Positions 37,243-49,270 of a stretch of 64,000 nt of DNA are shown one piece after another. Every line of letters begins with the position of its first letter. Position 1 is the stretch's first letter. The notes under the pieces are model-generated. The model saw nothing but the letters and a program-made list of their open reading frames with translations. It had not been told where the DNA came from and ran no database searches. The position numbers were made by a program, and so were the translations under genes. This stretch comes from Gnomoniopsis sp. IMI 355080 (Eukaryota; Ascomycota; Sordariomycetes; Diaporthales; Gnomoniaceae). Where the stretch lies: NCBI GenBank assembly GCA_027946555.1, contig JAPEVC010000006.1, positions 62,001-126,000 of the forward strand, in the 5' to 3' direction.

Positions 37243-39093
37243 ACGACTCCTGATGCTATGAACACTCCGTATACCAGGGAATAGACCCCAAGCTCTCGGC
37301 ACACAAAGCCCAAAGCACGAAGATCTGGTTTCTGTGCCAGCGCAGAAATTCAAGGGCCAGACCCGAGGACGTCATATAAGCAATCCCTCAGCGCCCCACT
37401 GATCAAAGCGTTATGACTGATGCAACTACACACGCCCATCGTTTGGACTGGATCCGAGACGAAGCAAGCTACTTTTTGATCATTCTTATACCAAGAGCTG
37501 GCCTTCCCCCTCATCACAGCATGCGTCTGGGAATCGCGAACTCAGCCCATTATCTGACTGAATGACGCTGCAAATATCATGAACCTGATGTTATTCTGTC
37601 TCGATGGCTGGCTGCAAGCCGGGCATTGTGGTCCGAATATCTTGGTGGATTAACAGCCTTGCCCAAGTACCCAGGTGGACTGGTAAATGCTCCTGGAGGC
37701 GGACCTTGCGTCGAAGACGCTGGGGACCCGCCCGTGCCCTGTATCTGGCGTGGCTGACTCGGGACCGAAGTGTTGGAGGGCCTCGCGATATTGAGATGGG
37801 ATAGGCATGAGCAATGCTCAGATCATTCCCGTGGGCAATTTCGGACAACCAAGTCAAGTCATGAATACAACAGCATCGGTAGGAGGCCGGAGGATGACCT
37901 CCCAGAAGCCAGACTAACGACTCGGTAAAAGACCTGTTGCCTACCTAGGTAGCCACAACGTCACGCGCTGTTGACGACTTGAGTACATGGCTGTAGTGGG
38001 CTATGTATACTGTGTTGGTGGCAAAAGCGGCTTGCTGGAGGGTAATCGAATCATGCAAATCCTGTCTGGATTTCAATAAATAGGCAAAGTTCCCTTGACG
38101 AAGTGAATTGGATCAGCCAATGCAGAACATCAGCGGAGCAATTGTGGGATTGCGTCTCGTTGTTGTCACCGCTGGGGCACCAACGAAGGCCTTGAATAGC
38201 CGTCAATTTGCGGTATCACTGCGCCGAGACATTAGCTCGCCGAGCAACTTGGCATGTAGTTAGGGGTCAAGATAAGACCTTTGGCTATCAATCTTGTCCT
38301 GAAAATTCTTTTATAAATATGCCGACATTCAGTGCAGTAGCAAGCGAAATATATGTAATGCCAAGGGCCTGGTCTGCTCTGTGCCGAAACACGTTTCTGC
38401 TGCCCGGCTGTATACGCGAAGCTGGCTATTAGAATATGTCTTGTACGTGCTTGATTTAGTCACGCTCACCTGTGGAGTGCGCCTGCGATAAGCTGAAGCC
38501 GGGTCATTTGCCCCACCCACATACCGAATTCAATACTCTTGTGGGAACATGGCGACCTCCAAGCCACTCACCTGTGCTCACTTGTGGTGAGCGCTATTCC
38601 ACATCAGACTATGCATGATCCCAATACCTCGAATGAACCTGCAGCCATCACGCAATGCGAACTCGTTTGCCATGAGGCAGAATCCACAATCCGTCTGTGC
38701 CAAGCTTCCAAGGATTGCTTGTGGAATGAATCCAAATTCTCGTCTGCCGCTGAGATTGGTTCTCACGCCGCATGCCCAGACGCCGTTATGGATCCTATTG
38801 GAGCCCTGTAGATCTGGGGTGACCCATGGCCAGTAGCCTCCATTTCTATCACGGGAAGTCTACCAATGGAAATAAAATAAGGCCCGTGGCAGATAAGTAC
38901 TCCCGGTCCCTCCAACAAGTGTGAAAGACGAGGCTCATCACTACACCTTTTCCGCTGGGACTTTCTCACATCCACGCTTGCCTCCCCAGTCGGAGAAATT
39001 GCTCACATCAAGCCGACGTGGCTGAGAGATCTCCCGCCTTTCTCGGCAGCACCGCACGACGGGGATTGAACTTGCCGGGTAGTGACAGCCAGC
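37243..39093. other. Gene-free spacer
   Basis: 1.85 kb with no recognised gene. It contains the P450 3' region, a TACCTAGGTA palindrome at 37942-37951 and the permease promoter. Confidence 0.55.
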
Positions 39094-41266
39094 ATGGGAT
39101 TTCTCGACTTTGTCAAGAGCGAGGAGAAGCGGGCCTCTTCGCCTGAGGACGATGGCGTCCAGAGGTTCCAAAGTGGACCCGTTGAGGTCGAGGATGCCGG
39201 CGATGAGCTGCATCGTGGAATGAAGCCGAGGCAACTCAGTGAGTTTTCTATAGAGTCCAGACTCATGGCCACGTAGGGTTTTAGCTGACACGCGACTTAG
39301 ACATGGCAAGTTTTCTATTCCCGGATGCTCATCTCTTCCCTCCCTGGAGTTCATCGGTCCAATGGAAACAGTATTAACAACGTGGATGTTACCAGATGGC
39401 CATAGCTGGCGCAATCGGAACGGGATTGATTATCGGATCCGGCTCAGCACTGAAGAATGGCGGCCCGGGCTCCATTTTAATCGGTTACTTGCTCATGGGA
39501 TTCATCGTCTACATCGTCATGGTCGCGCTCGGCGAGATGGGTGCATGGCTGCCGCATAAGAAAAGCTTTTCGGGATACGCCTCTCGTTTTGTCGACCCTG
39601 CCTTTGGGTATGTCAACGCTCGCGGATTTTTGCTGCTCCAGCCTTGGTGTCCAACATCTTCGAGTCGCTTCGTCACTGACAGCACTAACAGATTTGCTAC
39701 GGGATGGAATTATTTTTTCAAATATGTGATTGTGCTGCCGAACAACTTGACCGTAACTGGGTAAGTTACCATGGGTAGTAGACTTACTGCCTTTCACTGG
39801 AAGTATTCACTTCAATTCATGCGGCACAAGTGTTTGGGAAGGAGTCCGGCAATTTCGGCTTATATCCTTGACAGTCTTTCACTACTTTGCACAGTATTCC
39901 GCTAACTTTCAGACGTATAGGATCATCATCTCGTATTGGAGACCCGATCTCAATGTCTCGATCTGGATTGTTGTATTTGGCGTACTGATTATAGCCCTCA
40001 ATGTATGCCCGTCCACCTGCAGCCTTTATACTCCTTCCGTGGCTTACGATGAACCTAGCTCGTCCATGTTAGCTTCTTTGGTGAAGCAGAATTCTGGATG
40101 TCCCTCTTAAAGGTAAGATCTTTCCCTGGGTATTCATTCTTGCAAGACAACAACAGAAAATTTGCAAAATGCTGATCGAGTCTTCGCAGGCGCTCGTCAT
40201 CTGCGCGTTGATATTGATTTGTTTCATCATCGCTCTCGGTGGCGGTCCCGACCATACTCGACGTGGGTTTTACTACTGGCAAAACCCCGGTGCCTTCAAC
40301 GAGTATCTCGTCGACGGAGATACTGGCCGTTTTCTCGGCGTCTGGGCCTCGATCGTCCAAGCTACATTCGCCTATCTCGGAACGGAGCTTGTCGGTGTCG
40401 CCTTTGGCGAAACGCCTAACCCGCGCAAGAACGTGCCCAGGGCGGTGAGACAGACGCTCATGCGGATCTGCTTCTTTTACGTTATTGGAGTCATCGCCCT
40501 CGGTATGGCCGTGCCCTACAACAACGAGAGACTAATCAGCGCAAGCGGCGGGAAGACGAGCGGTGCAGCATCACCCTTCGTCATTGCAGCTGAGCTCGCT
40601 GGCATTCCCAAGCTTGACAGCGTGATCAATGCGTTCCTCCTTGTCTTTACCGTTTCGGCCGCCAATTCCGATATTTATCTGGCTTCAAGGACCATCTGGG
40701 CATTGGCCAAGGAGGGACAAGCTCCCGCAATCTTTCACAACACCAACAAGAACGGTGTTCCAGTCGCTGCGGTCGCTATCTCGTCACTATTCATTGGTAA
40801 GTCTTTTGTACCTGGAACTTGAGCTTCGATCGAATGGTTTTGTATTAACTCGGTGATACCAACAGCCTTGGGCTTTATGAACATAACGAGCTCTGCCAGC
40901 ACCGTCTTTGGTTACTTCGTCTCGCTTGTTACCGTCTTTGGTGCGCTGAACTGGATCTCTATCCTCGTCAGCTACCATTACATGATCCAGGGGATGAAAG
41001 CGCAGGGAATTCCGAGGAGTGTGATGCCATACCGGAATCCACTGCTGCCATGGGGTGCATACCTGGCATTTGCGATCACTGTACTCGTCATCATCTTCAA
41101 CGGTTTTGCTGCTTTCATGCCATTCAAGATCGACAAGTTCATGACGAGCTACATTGGTATACCGGTCTATATTATCAACATTATCTGGTGGAAAGTTTAC
41201 AAAAAGACAAAGATGGTTAGACCCGAGGAGATGGACTTGCAAACGGGAAGAAGAGATGCGGATTAG
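39094..41266 (+). CDS. Amino-acid permease (YAT type)
   Basis: Eight exons: 39094-39238, 39301-39305, 39396-39607, 39692-39760, 39921-40002, 40059-40112, 40190-40796 and 40866-41266, giving 524 aa. The N-terminus is hydrophilic up to HRGMKPRQL. The second exon is only 5 nt (ACATG); with the preceding A it encodes N-M and restores the family sequence RQLNMMAIAGAIGTGL. The intron after it has a GC donor (GCAAGT). Twelve membrane segments follow, with GSGSALKNGGPG, GEMGAWLP, FSGYASRFVDPAFG, ALGGGPDHTRRGFYYW, PNPRKNVPRAV and SAANSDIYLASRT, all typical of the fungal APC/YAT family. It should be a plasma-membrane proton symporter for amino acids; the substrate is not predictable. No neighbour suggests a dedicated pathway. 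Confidence 0.94.
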
Positions 41267-43262
41267 AGCACCGTAGGATAGTTCTTATGATCCAAAACCA
41301 TCAATAAGATATAGTTCCATTCAATTTTACTCACTAGCATATGTCTGCCTAGGAATCTAGCTATGCAGTGGTTGTCATATCCTTCATATCTGATACTACA
41401 TACCTACCGCCTGGGCAGTCAACTGATGAGACCTCGGGAGCTTTGGCTGATACTTATTGTCAATTATCCATATGGAGAGCTCTCAAGCGATTTCTTATGT
41501 TACCGGTGAGTAGAGTGTCGTCATCCGCTCGTGTGACATCTGCGCTCATAGCACTGTCTCCTTTTACACAGGTAGTAGTGAGCATGTGCTGTCTTGTAGA
41601 CCAAGATGATGCAGTCGCATACTTCACACACAAAACGCACGCACGCACGCACACGAGAGAGTGCCGTTCCACACATTTATGTATACTCTGCATCACCCAA
41701 ATAATGCATACCTAGATACCGCATGCAGAGTAGATCCACTGTGGATGTCATCATCCTTTGAGCATGATCTGTATCAAATCTCGCGCAGTACTGGAAGCAA
41801 AATGACTGTAAAGCACATAGTCGAAGTATCCATAGCTAGCAGACGTTGCCATATATGGCCATCCAACGACGCGTTTCCATGTCCACTGCCACGCCCCACC
41901 ACACCCTCGTTTGCCTGCCTCCACTTCCAGGCCTACATCTGCTCTGTCATTTTTTTTATTCAACCAAACTTTGTTCATAGCAACAGAAAAAAACGAAGAA
42001 AAAAGACCCTGAGCCGCGTAAGGAATGAAATTGTGCTGTAGTCAAAACTACACTTGAAAATTTGGGAGAGCGATGTCAAGAGGGCGAGAGCACGAGCGTG
42101 TTCACAGAGCCACGAGATGATGCACCTCGGTCCTCAGTGCATCAGTTCAGGCTAAACATCAGCAAATACTAAATAGCAAAAAGCTAATCCAAACGCATTC
42201 CTTGGACTGCGGGAATTACATGTCAAGAGTTTTTGCCGGAGTGAGAACAATTGCGTAACGGCAGATCACAATGCCTACCGAGGTAGATATGACCCACGTC
42301 GTTAAGCATCCTGTTTAAAAAATTTATGTTGCGACAGCACGCTAGCAGGCTACTTGTGGCCAATTTTCGTCGATTAGGAGGTCCGATACTCTTTCCTCCA
42401 CTCGACTAAGATCTAGTCCCCGCATGCGCTAGGTAATCGGTGTACGTAGCGTCTCTATGTTGGCGGTCTGACAGGGCTAGCTACCCTAAACTCAACCCTG
42501 CTCCACAGGGTGCAGGAGGCCGCGCAAGTTCCTGCATACAGAAGTCAGGACTCAGGAGGTTGAGCCGATAGGCCGCTAAGTCCGTGGGCGGCGCCTGAAA
42601 ATAAACGCACCCGATCGCGTAGGTGCCAGGTAAGTGTTCAGGCTGTGGGGATTATTTTTGGCATGCGGGGACGCAGGCGTTACGGACTTTGGGGCCACAT
42701 TTGTCTAGCGCCGGCAGATTTCGCGCTACCGGAATAGTTAGTATATTAGTGTGGTAGGTAAATATAATTGTAGCCGGCGGTGTACTTGGTCAAATATACT
42801 ATTAGAACAAGCATCTCGGTGCTCGCGTAATTACGAATCAACAAATTATTCGTGTAGTTACAGTTGTGCGTGTAGGTAGGATACGATGCTCTGCGGCCCG
42901 GTCCGCTTGCACATCGTGAATGTCTTGGATAGTCTACCAGCATTGGGACTGTGGGGAAGAGGAAATTAGGCCTCGTCACGCAGGCCTATCACGAGAGTGC
43001 AGATATTGGACAAGGAACCTTTGACGACAACAGGGTGACGTTCTAGCTCCCTACATCACACACACGATAGTCGCCACCCTAGTCATCTTTTGAGAAGATC
43101 TGTACTAGTGGAAAAGAAAGGCATCGGTGCATGAGATGGCGAAGTATAAAGAGAGTACTCGATCCTGCTGTAGTAATTCCTCATGCAAGAGTTCGACAGC
43201 GCATCTGGTTTCGGAGCTCCACAGTCATTATCTACAGTATTTCAGAACTACAGTCATTCATT
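41267..43262. other. Gene-free spacer
   Basis: 2 kb with no recognised gene. A CGCA microsatellite sits at 41636-41651. The part around 42240-42990 alternates AT-rich and GC-rich blocks with small inverted repeats and could be decayed mobile-element sequence, but no open reading frame or flanking duplication supports this. Confidence 0.5.
41636..41651. repeat. (CGCA)4 microsatellite
   Basis: Four perfect CGCA units followed by CACG, in the permease downstream spacer. Confidence 0.9.
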
Positions 43263-44384
43263 ATGGTTTCTACAACTCGTTCGTTTGTTGCCTCCGTGGC
43301 TGTCCTAGCCAGCACCGCCCTCGGCCAGAACTACTCAGCTACTGTGATCTACTCAGGCTCGGTGTCCTGGGAAAATGCCGTACTGCGTCCCAACGGGCAG
43401 CTCCTGATGGTGTCTCTTTCGGAGCCATACGTGTACAACCTCGATCCTTCAGCGGACAGCCCCGAGGCTGTGGTAGTTGCAACACTGCCCGGCGTCGACA
43501 GCACGCAAGGCATTGCTCTTGTGGGCGATGACAAGTATGCCGTCTCGGCTGGAATTACGGGGTCGAATTCCTTGTACACCAACGAGACCATTTTCACGAT
43601 CGACATGTCAACTGCTTCCAGTAACGGTACTGTTGAGCCAGAGTTCGTTCTAATGGAGCCTTCGGCGGAGAACTTCAACGGGCTGCTATCTCTGGATTCG
43701 GATCCGAATGTCGTCCTACTCGGTGACTCGCTACTGGGCAAGGTGTACGTACAAAAAGCTTTCTTTGATCCACACACTTTGGCTCAAGCTCCGGAAACAA
43801 GCTTCAGAGACTACTGGGGTCGATGACAAACCTGGACCCTGTTGCAGACCCCACATTCTTGCCCGACGCAGTATATCGCTAACCCCTGAGTTTGTTACAG
43901 TTGGCGAGTCGACATTGCCTCCAAGACCATCAGCTCTCCCATTGAGGATGAACTGATGGCAGTCCCCGTCAACACCACCTTCTCACCGGCACTCGGCATC
44001 GATGGCCTCAAGCTGTGGACCAACACAACCTCAGGCCAGCTGTACCTCTACTTCACCAACGTGGCCGCCCTTTCGCTGGCACGAGTGCCCATCAATGCCA
44101 ACGCTACTGCTGCCACTGGGCCTGCCGAGCTGGTCGACACGTTTGAGGACCCCGACAACTGGGATGACATGGCCATCGCTCAGTCCTCCGGTCTTATTTT
44201 CGGTGCTATGAACCCTAACTATATCTGCATGGTCGAGATCGCCACGGGCGCTGCGGAAGTTGTGATCAACGACACAGCCATCAGTGAGGGACCCACAGCC
44301 GTCGTGCTCAAGGGTGACGGCCACACTGGGTGGGCTTTTGCGCGGGGTGGAGAAGTGCTTGAGTTGGAATTGCCCGCATACTAA
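43263..44384 (+). CDS. Secreted SMP-30/gluconolactonase-like protein
   Basis: Exons 43263-43744 and 43901-44384, joined over a 156-nt intron (GTACGT...TTACAG), give 321 aa. A signal peptide (~1-20, ending ALG) is followed by repeated beta-propeller blades: WENAVLRPNGQLLMVSL, LPGVDSTQGIALVGDDKYAVS, FNGLLSLDSDPNVVLLGDS, then GKVWRVDIASKT across the splice, GIDGLKLW and a late DDMAIAQSSGLIFGA. This matches the SMP-30/gluconolactonase-like six-bladed propellers that fungi often secrete or place in metabolite clusters. Known members are lactonases or metal-dependent hydrolases, and some act as isomerases in biosynthesis. Metal ligands cannot be assigned with confidence. Many N-glycosylation sequons agree with secretion. 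The splice was chosen because it restores a V-W-R-V-D blade start. Confidence 0.75.
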
Positions 44385-44785
44385 GCAAGGTCAAATTGTG
44401 CCAGGTAAAATTGTAAATACATAGATGTTAGCAATCATACACGGACATATTTGCTTTACACACTTGCAAATACCCTGCTTCTGTTGTGGATGTCATCGTC
44501 TTTATCAAAAGCCTTGGAATTGGACCCTGAGACTTGCAACACCGATTACTAATGGCGCGATATTGCGACATGCGCGGGTGGGGTTAATAAGCGCCGATAA
44601 TCGCTAATGAGAACCTCAGTGTCTTGTAAACGTGGGTACCTTAGGAGGTAGGTAGCTACTAACCATTCAACTTCATTGTGGAACAACTGGCCGCCCCCCC
44701 CCCACAAAGTCATTGGAGATTATACGAAAAAAAGCGCACTGGTCTAACAGCTTATCACAATATTTAATTGAAACAAACACAAATC
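44385..44785. other. Short spacer
   Basis: 400 bases between two plus-strand genes with a C-run near 44692-44702; the rest is AT-rich promoter-like sequence. Nothing else was recognised. Confidence 0.6.
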
Positions 44786-45655
44786 ATGAGTGCCGCTGCT
44801 TCACCAGTCTTAGACCACATCGTCGTTCTTGTCACGCATGAAATCCTCCTCAATTTGCCGTCATGGCTTGACGAAGCCTTCACCATACTACATGGCGGCC
44901 GTCATGCGGACGGCGTCACCGAAAACAAGCTCGTCCTTTTCCAAGATGGCGTCTATATCGAGTTGATAGCCTTCGTTCCCGGAAAGGAAGATGAGAGGAA
45001 ATCACACAATTGGGGTCAGCGCCGGCAAGGTCATATCATCGACTGGGCCAACACTTTGCATAATGAAGATGATCTGGCGGCCATCCGGTCCCGGATTGCA
45101 TCTGCCGAGACGGGACTCAAATACAGTGATCCGAAGTCTGGCGGCAGAGTACGACCTGATGGCAAAGAATTAAAATGGGTGATCTCAGCACCAAGCATTT
45201 GCGACGACTCTGGCAAACTCAGCGCCTTTGTGGGAGGAGAGGCTCCATTCTGGTGCCTGGATCGCACGCCACGAGATCTTCGAGTTCCTTACCAGATGGT
45301 GGGCAACGTTCAACATCCCTGTGGAGCTCTGGGGCTGGCGGGAGTAAAAATAGCAATTCGCGATGTGCAATTGTTCAAAAAGCTCAAAGCCTTTTACGAT
45401 GCGTTACAAGGACAAGAAGGCCAGGGACTTGAACGCAAGGCGAATGGGTTTGTAAACGCTTACGTATGGAACCTTGGGGTCCCTGAGGCACCGAATGGTC
45501 AGGACGGGAAACGTACACTGACTCTTGCTCAAATTGATCCCAAAGAGCAGCTAGATGTCTATGTAGAGCTTGATCTCCTAGGGAGCAGCGAAGGTTCTGT
45601 GTCTGGCCATCTTGGTGATGAGCAATGGCCTCTCAAGTTCAATCTCAAAGTTTGA
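44786..45655 (+). CDS. Glyoxalase-like domain protein
   Basis: A single exon of 289 aa from ATG 44786. The sequence opens with LDHIVVLV, typical of a vicinal-oxygen-chelate/glyoxalase-like fold, with histidine as a likely metal ligand. HGGRHADGVTENKLVLFQDGVYIELIAF, a strand-turn-strand with a terminal glutamate, matches the PF13468-type glyoxalase-like module. A second half (~130-230) contains WCLDRTPRDLRVP, a tryptophan/proline pattern seen in fungal members, and GLAGVKIAIRD. No signal peptide is visible, so it is probably cytosolic. The function is unknown; relatives are annotated only as glyoxalase-like. It is convergent with the GT2 gene, 336 bp apart. Confidence 0.75.
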   Translation: MSAAASPVLDHIVVLVTHEILLNLPSWLDEAFTILHGGRHADGVTENKLVLFQDGVYIELIAFVPGKEDERKSHNWGQRRQGHIIDWANTLHNEDDLAAIRSRIASAETGLKYSDPKSGGRVRPDGKELKWVISAPSICDDSGKLSAFVGGEAPFWCLDRTPRDLRVPYQMVGNVQHPCGALGLAGVKIAIRDVQLFKKLKAFYDALQGQEGQGLERKANGFVNAYVWNLGVPEAPNGQDGKRTLTLAQIDPKEQLDVYVELDLLGSSEGSVSGHLGDEQWPLKFNLKV

Positions 45656-45991
45656 TGTGAACCTTTCGAAGCATGGTACACTCCCAAGGTTTAGACTCTC
45701 AGGTCTTTGTTGGAGAGTCACTATATTTACAATTTGGTATTTTCTCTCTCCATGGAATGATATTTTTGGCTATATTTTCCCCTGTCTAATAGTATACTGA
45801 TTGTTGTTTCCTTGGGCCATGCGGGTATACTATGCCGATCTAAGTATGTAGAAACCTTGAAGCCACTGCCAAACTCATCTTGAAAATTTATGTACCACCT
45901 GTATATGTCCTAGAGTCGTCAATATAATGAGAAAACCACCACAGACCTCAAACTCAGAATCCCGACAACTCCTATGACGCGATGCGAGCAT
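45656..45991. other. Convergent 3' spacer
   Basis: AT-rich interval between the stops of the glyoxalase-like gene and the GT2 gene; no gene was recognised. Confidence 0.65.
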
Positions 45992-48900
45992 TCAGTAATT
46001 AAAGACCATCAATGATGGATTCAGAACAAGAGGTGCGAGAGCATGCGATCCCAGGACCACAGCCATGGGTACGATAGCAGTGAAGTCAGTGATGGTCCAG
46101 CCGCGGGGCGCCCAGTGGGAGAGATAGATCATGCCGCCTGTGAGCAAGATGACAAAAATGTACCTGTTTTGTGGCTTAGAATGCTGATTCCTATACATAT
46201 CTCTGAACAACTCCATTAACTTACAGGTATTTGAAAGTCTTCAATATTTTAGGAACCTCTTGGAAAAAGTTTGAGTTCTCTTTTTCCTTGGATGTGGCCC
46301 CCCATTGCATGTCAATGTGGAATAGATGGGCGAGCAGGGCAAGGCTGACATGAAAGGACAGCCCACCAAAGAATATCGCCATCATGGGAGTCCACATGAA
46401 GTTCTCGACTAGTGAGCTGAGCAATGAACGCTCTCCGGTACGGTAGCGAATTGTGGCCAGTGCTATACCGCCGGCGAGGTTGAAGACGACGAGGAGCGAT
46501 ACAAAAACTTTCCAAGAGGGCATGTAGAAGTGGTCTAAGCTGTCGTTGAACCATCCCACAATGAAATAGTTGAGAACTGTCATGGGCATGCCAACACCGA
46601 TGGCAAAGTCTAAAGAGGGCACAAGTCAGCATGCATTAGAGACTCAGCTCCGGTACGCGGCTAACGGCTTACATGAGCATATGTAGGCAAAAACGCTGAT
46701 CTTGGACGAGAGTTGCATCCCCGATCCGAGGAAGGTCTTGATTAAAGGAGTGAATGGTCCCTTGGTAGGCCACTTGTAGAATGGATGGAATACCATCTCG
46801 CTGCAACCGTATGCATACCTATACCAATTGTTAATCATGAGTACCTACAATGCGCTTGGTGAGCAACGAAAGAGCTCGTAAAACCTACTTCTGCCATCTT
46901 GCGATCTCATCGTACTACACATACACAGGTCAATGGTCAGCGTATGATCACAGAGAATTTAGACCATATCACACAACTGGGCGGCTTCCTAGCAGCGAAC
47001 GATTGGTTCTCGCAACGCGGTGTTGATGGTACTTACGATCGTTAGGGACACGCCCTCCTTGAAACCATCACCGTGGTAGCTAGCAACCCTTACTGTGCTA
47101 CCCTTGATTTGCATCCGAAGAGCGATGTCGAAATCTTCTGATACGTGACTTTCGGACCAGAACGAGATATAACCATCCACCTCCTCACCTCCGACGTCTT
47201 GCACAGCGGCCCATCGGATAAAGGCGTTGTGACCAACAAATGGGGCAACTTCACCTGAACCAATCGAGAACCTAATAGCTGTGTACACCATATTCGTGAA
47301 AAAAGTGATCCCATTCTCGAAGTAGTCCCACGCGACTTGCATCACGCCGGTGGAATGTTGAACGATGGCGACCTCTGGAGAGAGAAACATTTCAGCGGCG
47401 CCATAGAGAAGGCAATCGACAGGCTAGACAGACTTGTTAAGAGAGGTGCTATTTGAGCGATGGGAGGGGAAGACTTACAACTCGCGTGTCAGAATCGACA
47501 ATCAGAATATACTCTCCGATTCTGATGTTCCCATCCGCCATGGCCAGAGGGTTCTCCCTCAACACACGAGCTACGCATTCGTCGTAGATATCATCAAGCT
47601 CGTGCTCCTCTAGCAAGACTGGGTCCGAGTCGTTGCGGTCGTGCTGCCGAGAAGCCCGCTCATCTACCATCTCTTGCATGTAAAATTCGATTTTTTGAGA
47701 GATGTTGAGAGCAAAGTTCATGTTTGAGGCTTTCTTGAACTTGCCCCGGCGTTCAAATCCGTTATCGCCATGCTTCGGTCTAGCAACCCAGCCAATCTCA
47801 TTGTCGTGATAGAATTCTCTGCGCATTTCCGCCTCCTCCTCTGACATGGCCCGCATACCATCGTCGTTGATGAAGATTGAAGCCGTCCCGCCGCGGGACT
47901 CGTAGTACGAAATGGCCGCTTGAAGACTCTTGACGGTAGGGATAATGACACTTTCCATGCCCTCTTTATACACTGGCATCTGAATCGTGATATGGGGAGG
48001 TTGAAAGCCTAGACTATAAGCTTGACGAAGATTTGGTTTGGTGCAAGAGTATGTCCGAGAATTTGTTGTCAAGCCCCCGATTGGTCCGGCAATTTGCCAA
48101 AGGTCGCCGAATATTACCTGGAAGAAGAACATTCCGGCGCACATGAGGAATGGACAAGCTGCGATGAGAGCAAGTCTTGTGTAGTTGCCATCTAGGAAGC
48201 ATTCCGAGACAAGCTGACCCACAGAAAAACCGTAAACCAAAATGATGGCCAGACACACGGCCATGCCTACGAAGAAGGCGCTTTGGAGTTGCACGGGGCG
48301 ATTGACAGACTCCATGGGCTCTGCGACAAGGTCCTCGCCCTCTTCGCTGACCTCCTCTGGTGTGCCTGCTATGGCAAACCCCTTCTCCATTCCGAGGGAG
48401 TAATTGGATACGGAAGGGGTAGGTGACTGCAGAGGACTAGCTCCGGCAAACGGTGACTGTATAGGCGAGCCCAAGGATGAAGATCTGCCCCAAACGTATG
48501 TCAAGAGCTTGTCCTCCATATGTTGAGCATGGGGCAAAATTCTGGTAATCTCGTCTTGCCAGACCAGTAATATTCCCTCTTTTCTCAATATTGCGGCATA
48601 CTGGAACTTCTTGACACTGGAAGATGAGACCGAGGCAAGCGACTCAACAACCTGCAATTGGTACCCGCCTTTCATCAACAGTCCGGTCTGCCCATCATGC
48701 ATACCATTCAAAATTGGAGTGAGCATGGGGAGACGCAAAGTCGCCAAAACTCCAACGTTCAGGCGTTGTGCCGCTTCGAGAAGTTGGCTGTCTATTGCCT
48801 CAGGGCAGCAAATGTAGTTGTTTCGAGACTGTCTAAGACAGACACCGAGCCCCAGGGACCCGTTCAAAAGAGCTGACTGTGGAATCCATCCGTGGGCTGA

Positions 48901-49270
48901 TATTCTATTGGCTAAGTAGCCCACCATCTGAAAAAGGTGTCAGTTCAAACATGCCGCGTGGAAAGGAAATGTATCTGCTCACAGTTCGGTAACGTATTTC
49001 GTCTTCATATGTCATACCAGACGAGGAATCGGTAGTGTGTACAGACACGGGTCTGGAAGTCGTTCTCGATGGCGAGTTACGTCCAGAATAGGATTCCCTG
49101 GCATAGATCCTGGGTGGCGGAATAGGCTGGATAGCATTGGCATCGGGATCATGAGCCTTAGGAGGTGGATGTGAGTTTCGCATGGCTTTCGCGTTGGATA
49201 AATCGGATGATGCCGCGAGAGATTCAGCAATGTAGCCGTCCATTGACACATGAGAAGCCATTCTCGCCAT
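45992..49270 (-). CDS. Cellulose-synthase-like GT2 glycosyltransferase
   Basis: Seven exons on the minus strand: 49270-48983, 48927-47479, 47423-47037, 46914-46889, 46818-46673, 46609-46225 and 46163-45992 give 950 aa. Residues ~1-96 are polar and disordered; ~97-245 form a folded region I do not recognise. Two membrane helices follow (~310-335, ~345-367), then the GT2 domain with MPVYKEGME, INDDGM (~450), the metal-binding DSDTR (~574-578), SEDFD as the catalytic-base region and ARWQKYAYG as the (Q/R)xxRW-type acceptor site. Five more membrane helices end the protein. This is the architecture of processive membrane glycan synthases such as cellulose, hyaluronan and fungal CPS-type enzymes. 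The polymer is unknown. The 26-nt exon 4 encodes YDEIARWQ, part of the active site, which supports the exon set. A GH16 glucanase lies upstream on the same strand. Confidence 0.88.

Noticed and set aside
42679..42862. Possible solo LTR starting GTTACGGAC and ending GTTACA, with small inverted repeats inside
   Set aside because: No TG...CA ends, no target-site duplication, no primer-binding site and no second copy in the window.
30094..45655. Complete secondary-metabolite gene cluster
   Set aside because: No polyketide, peptide or terpene synthase and no pathway regulator is present in the window; genes are widely spaced on both strands.
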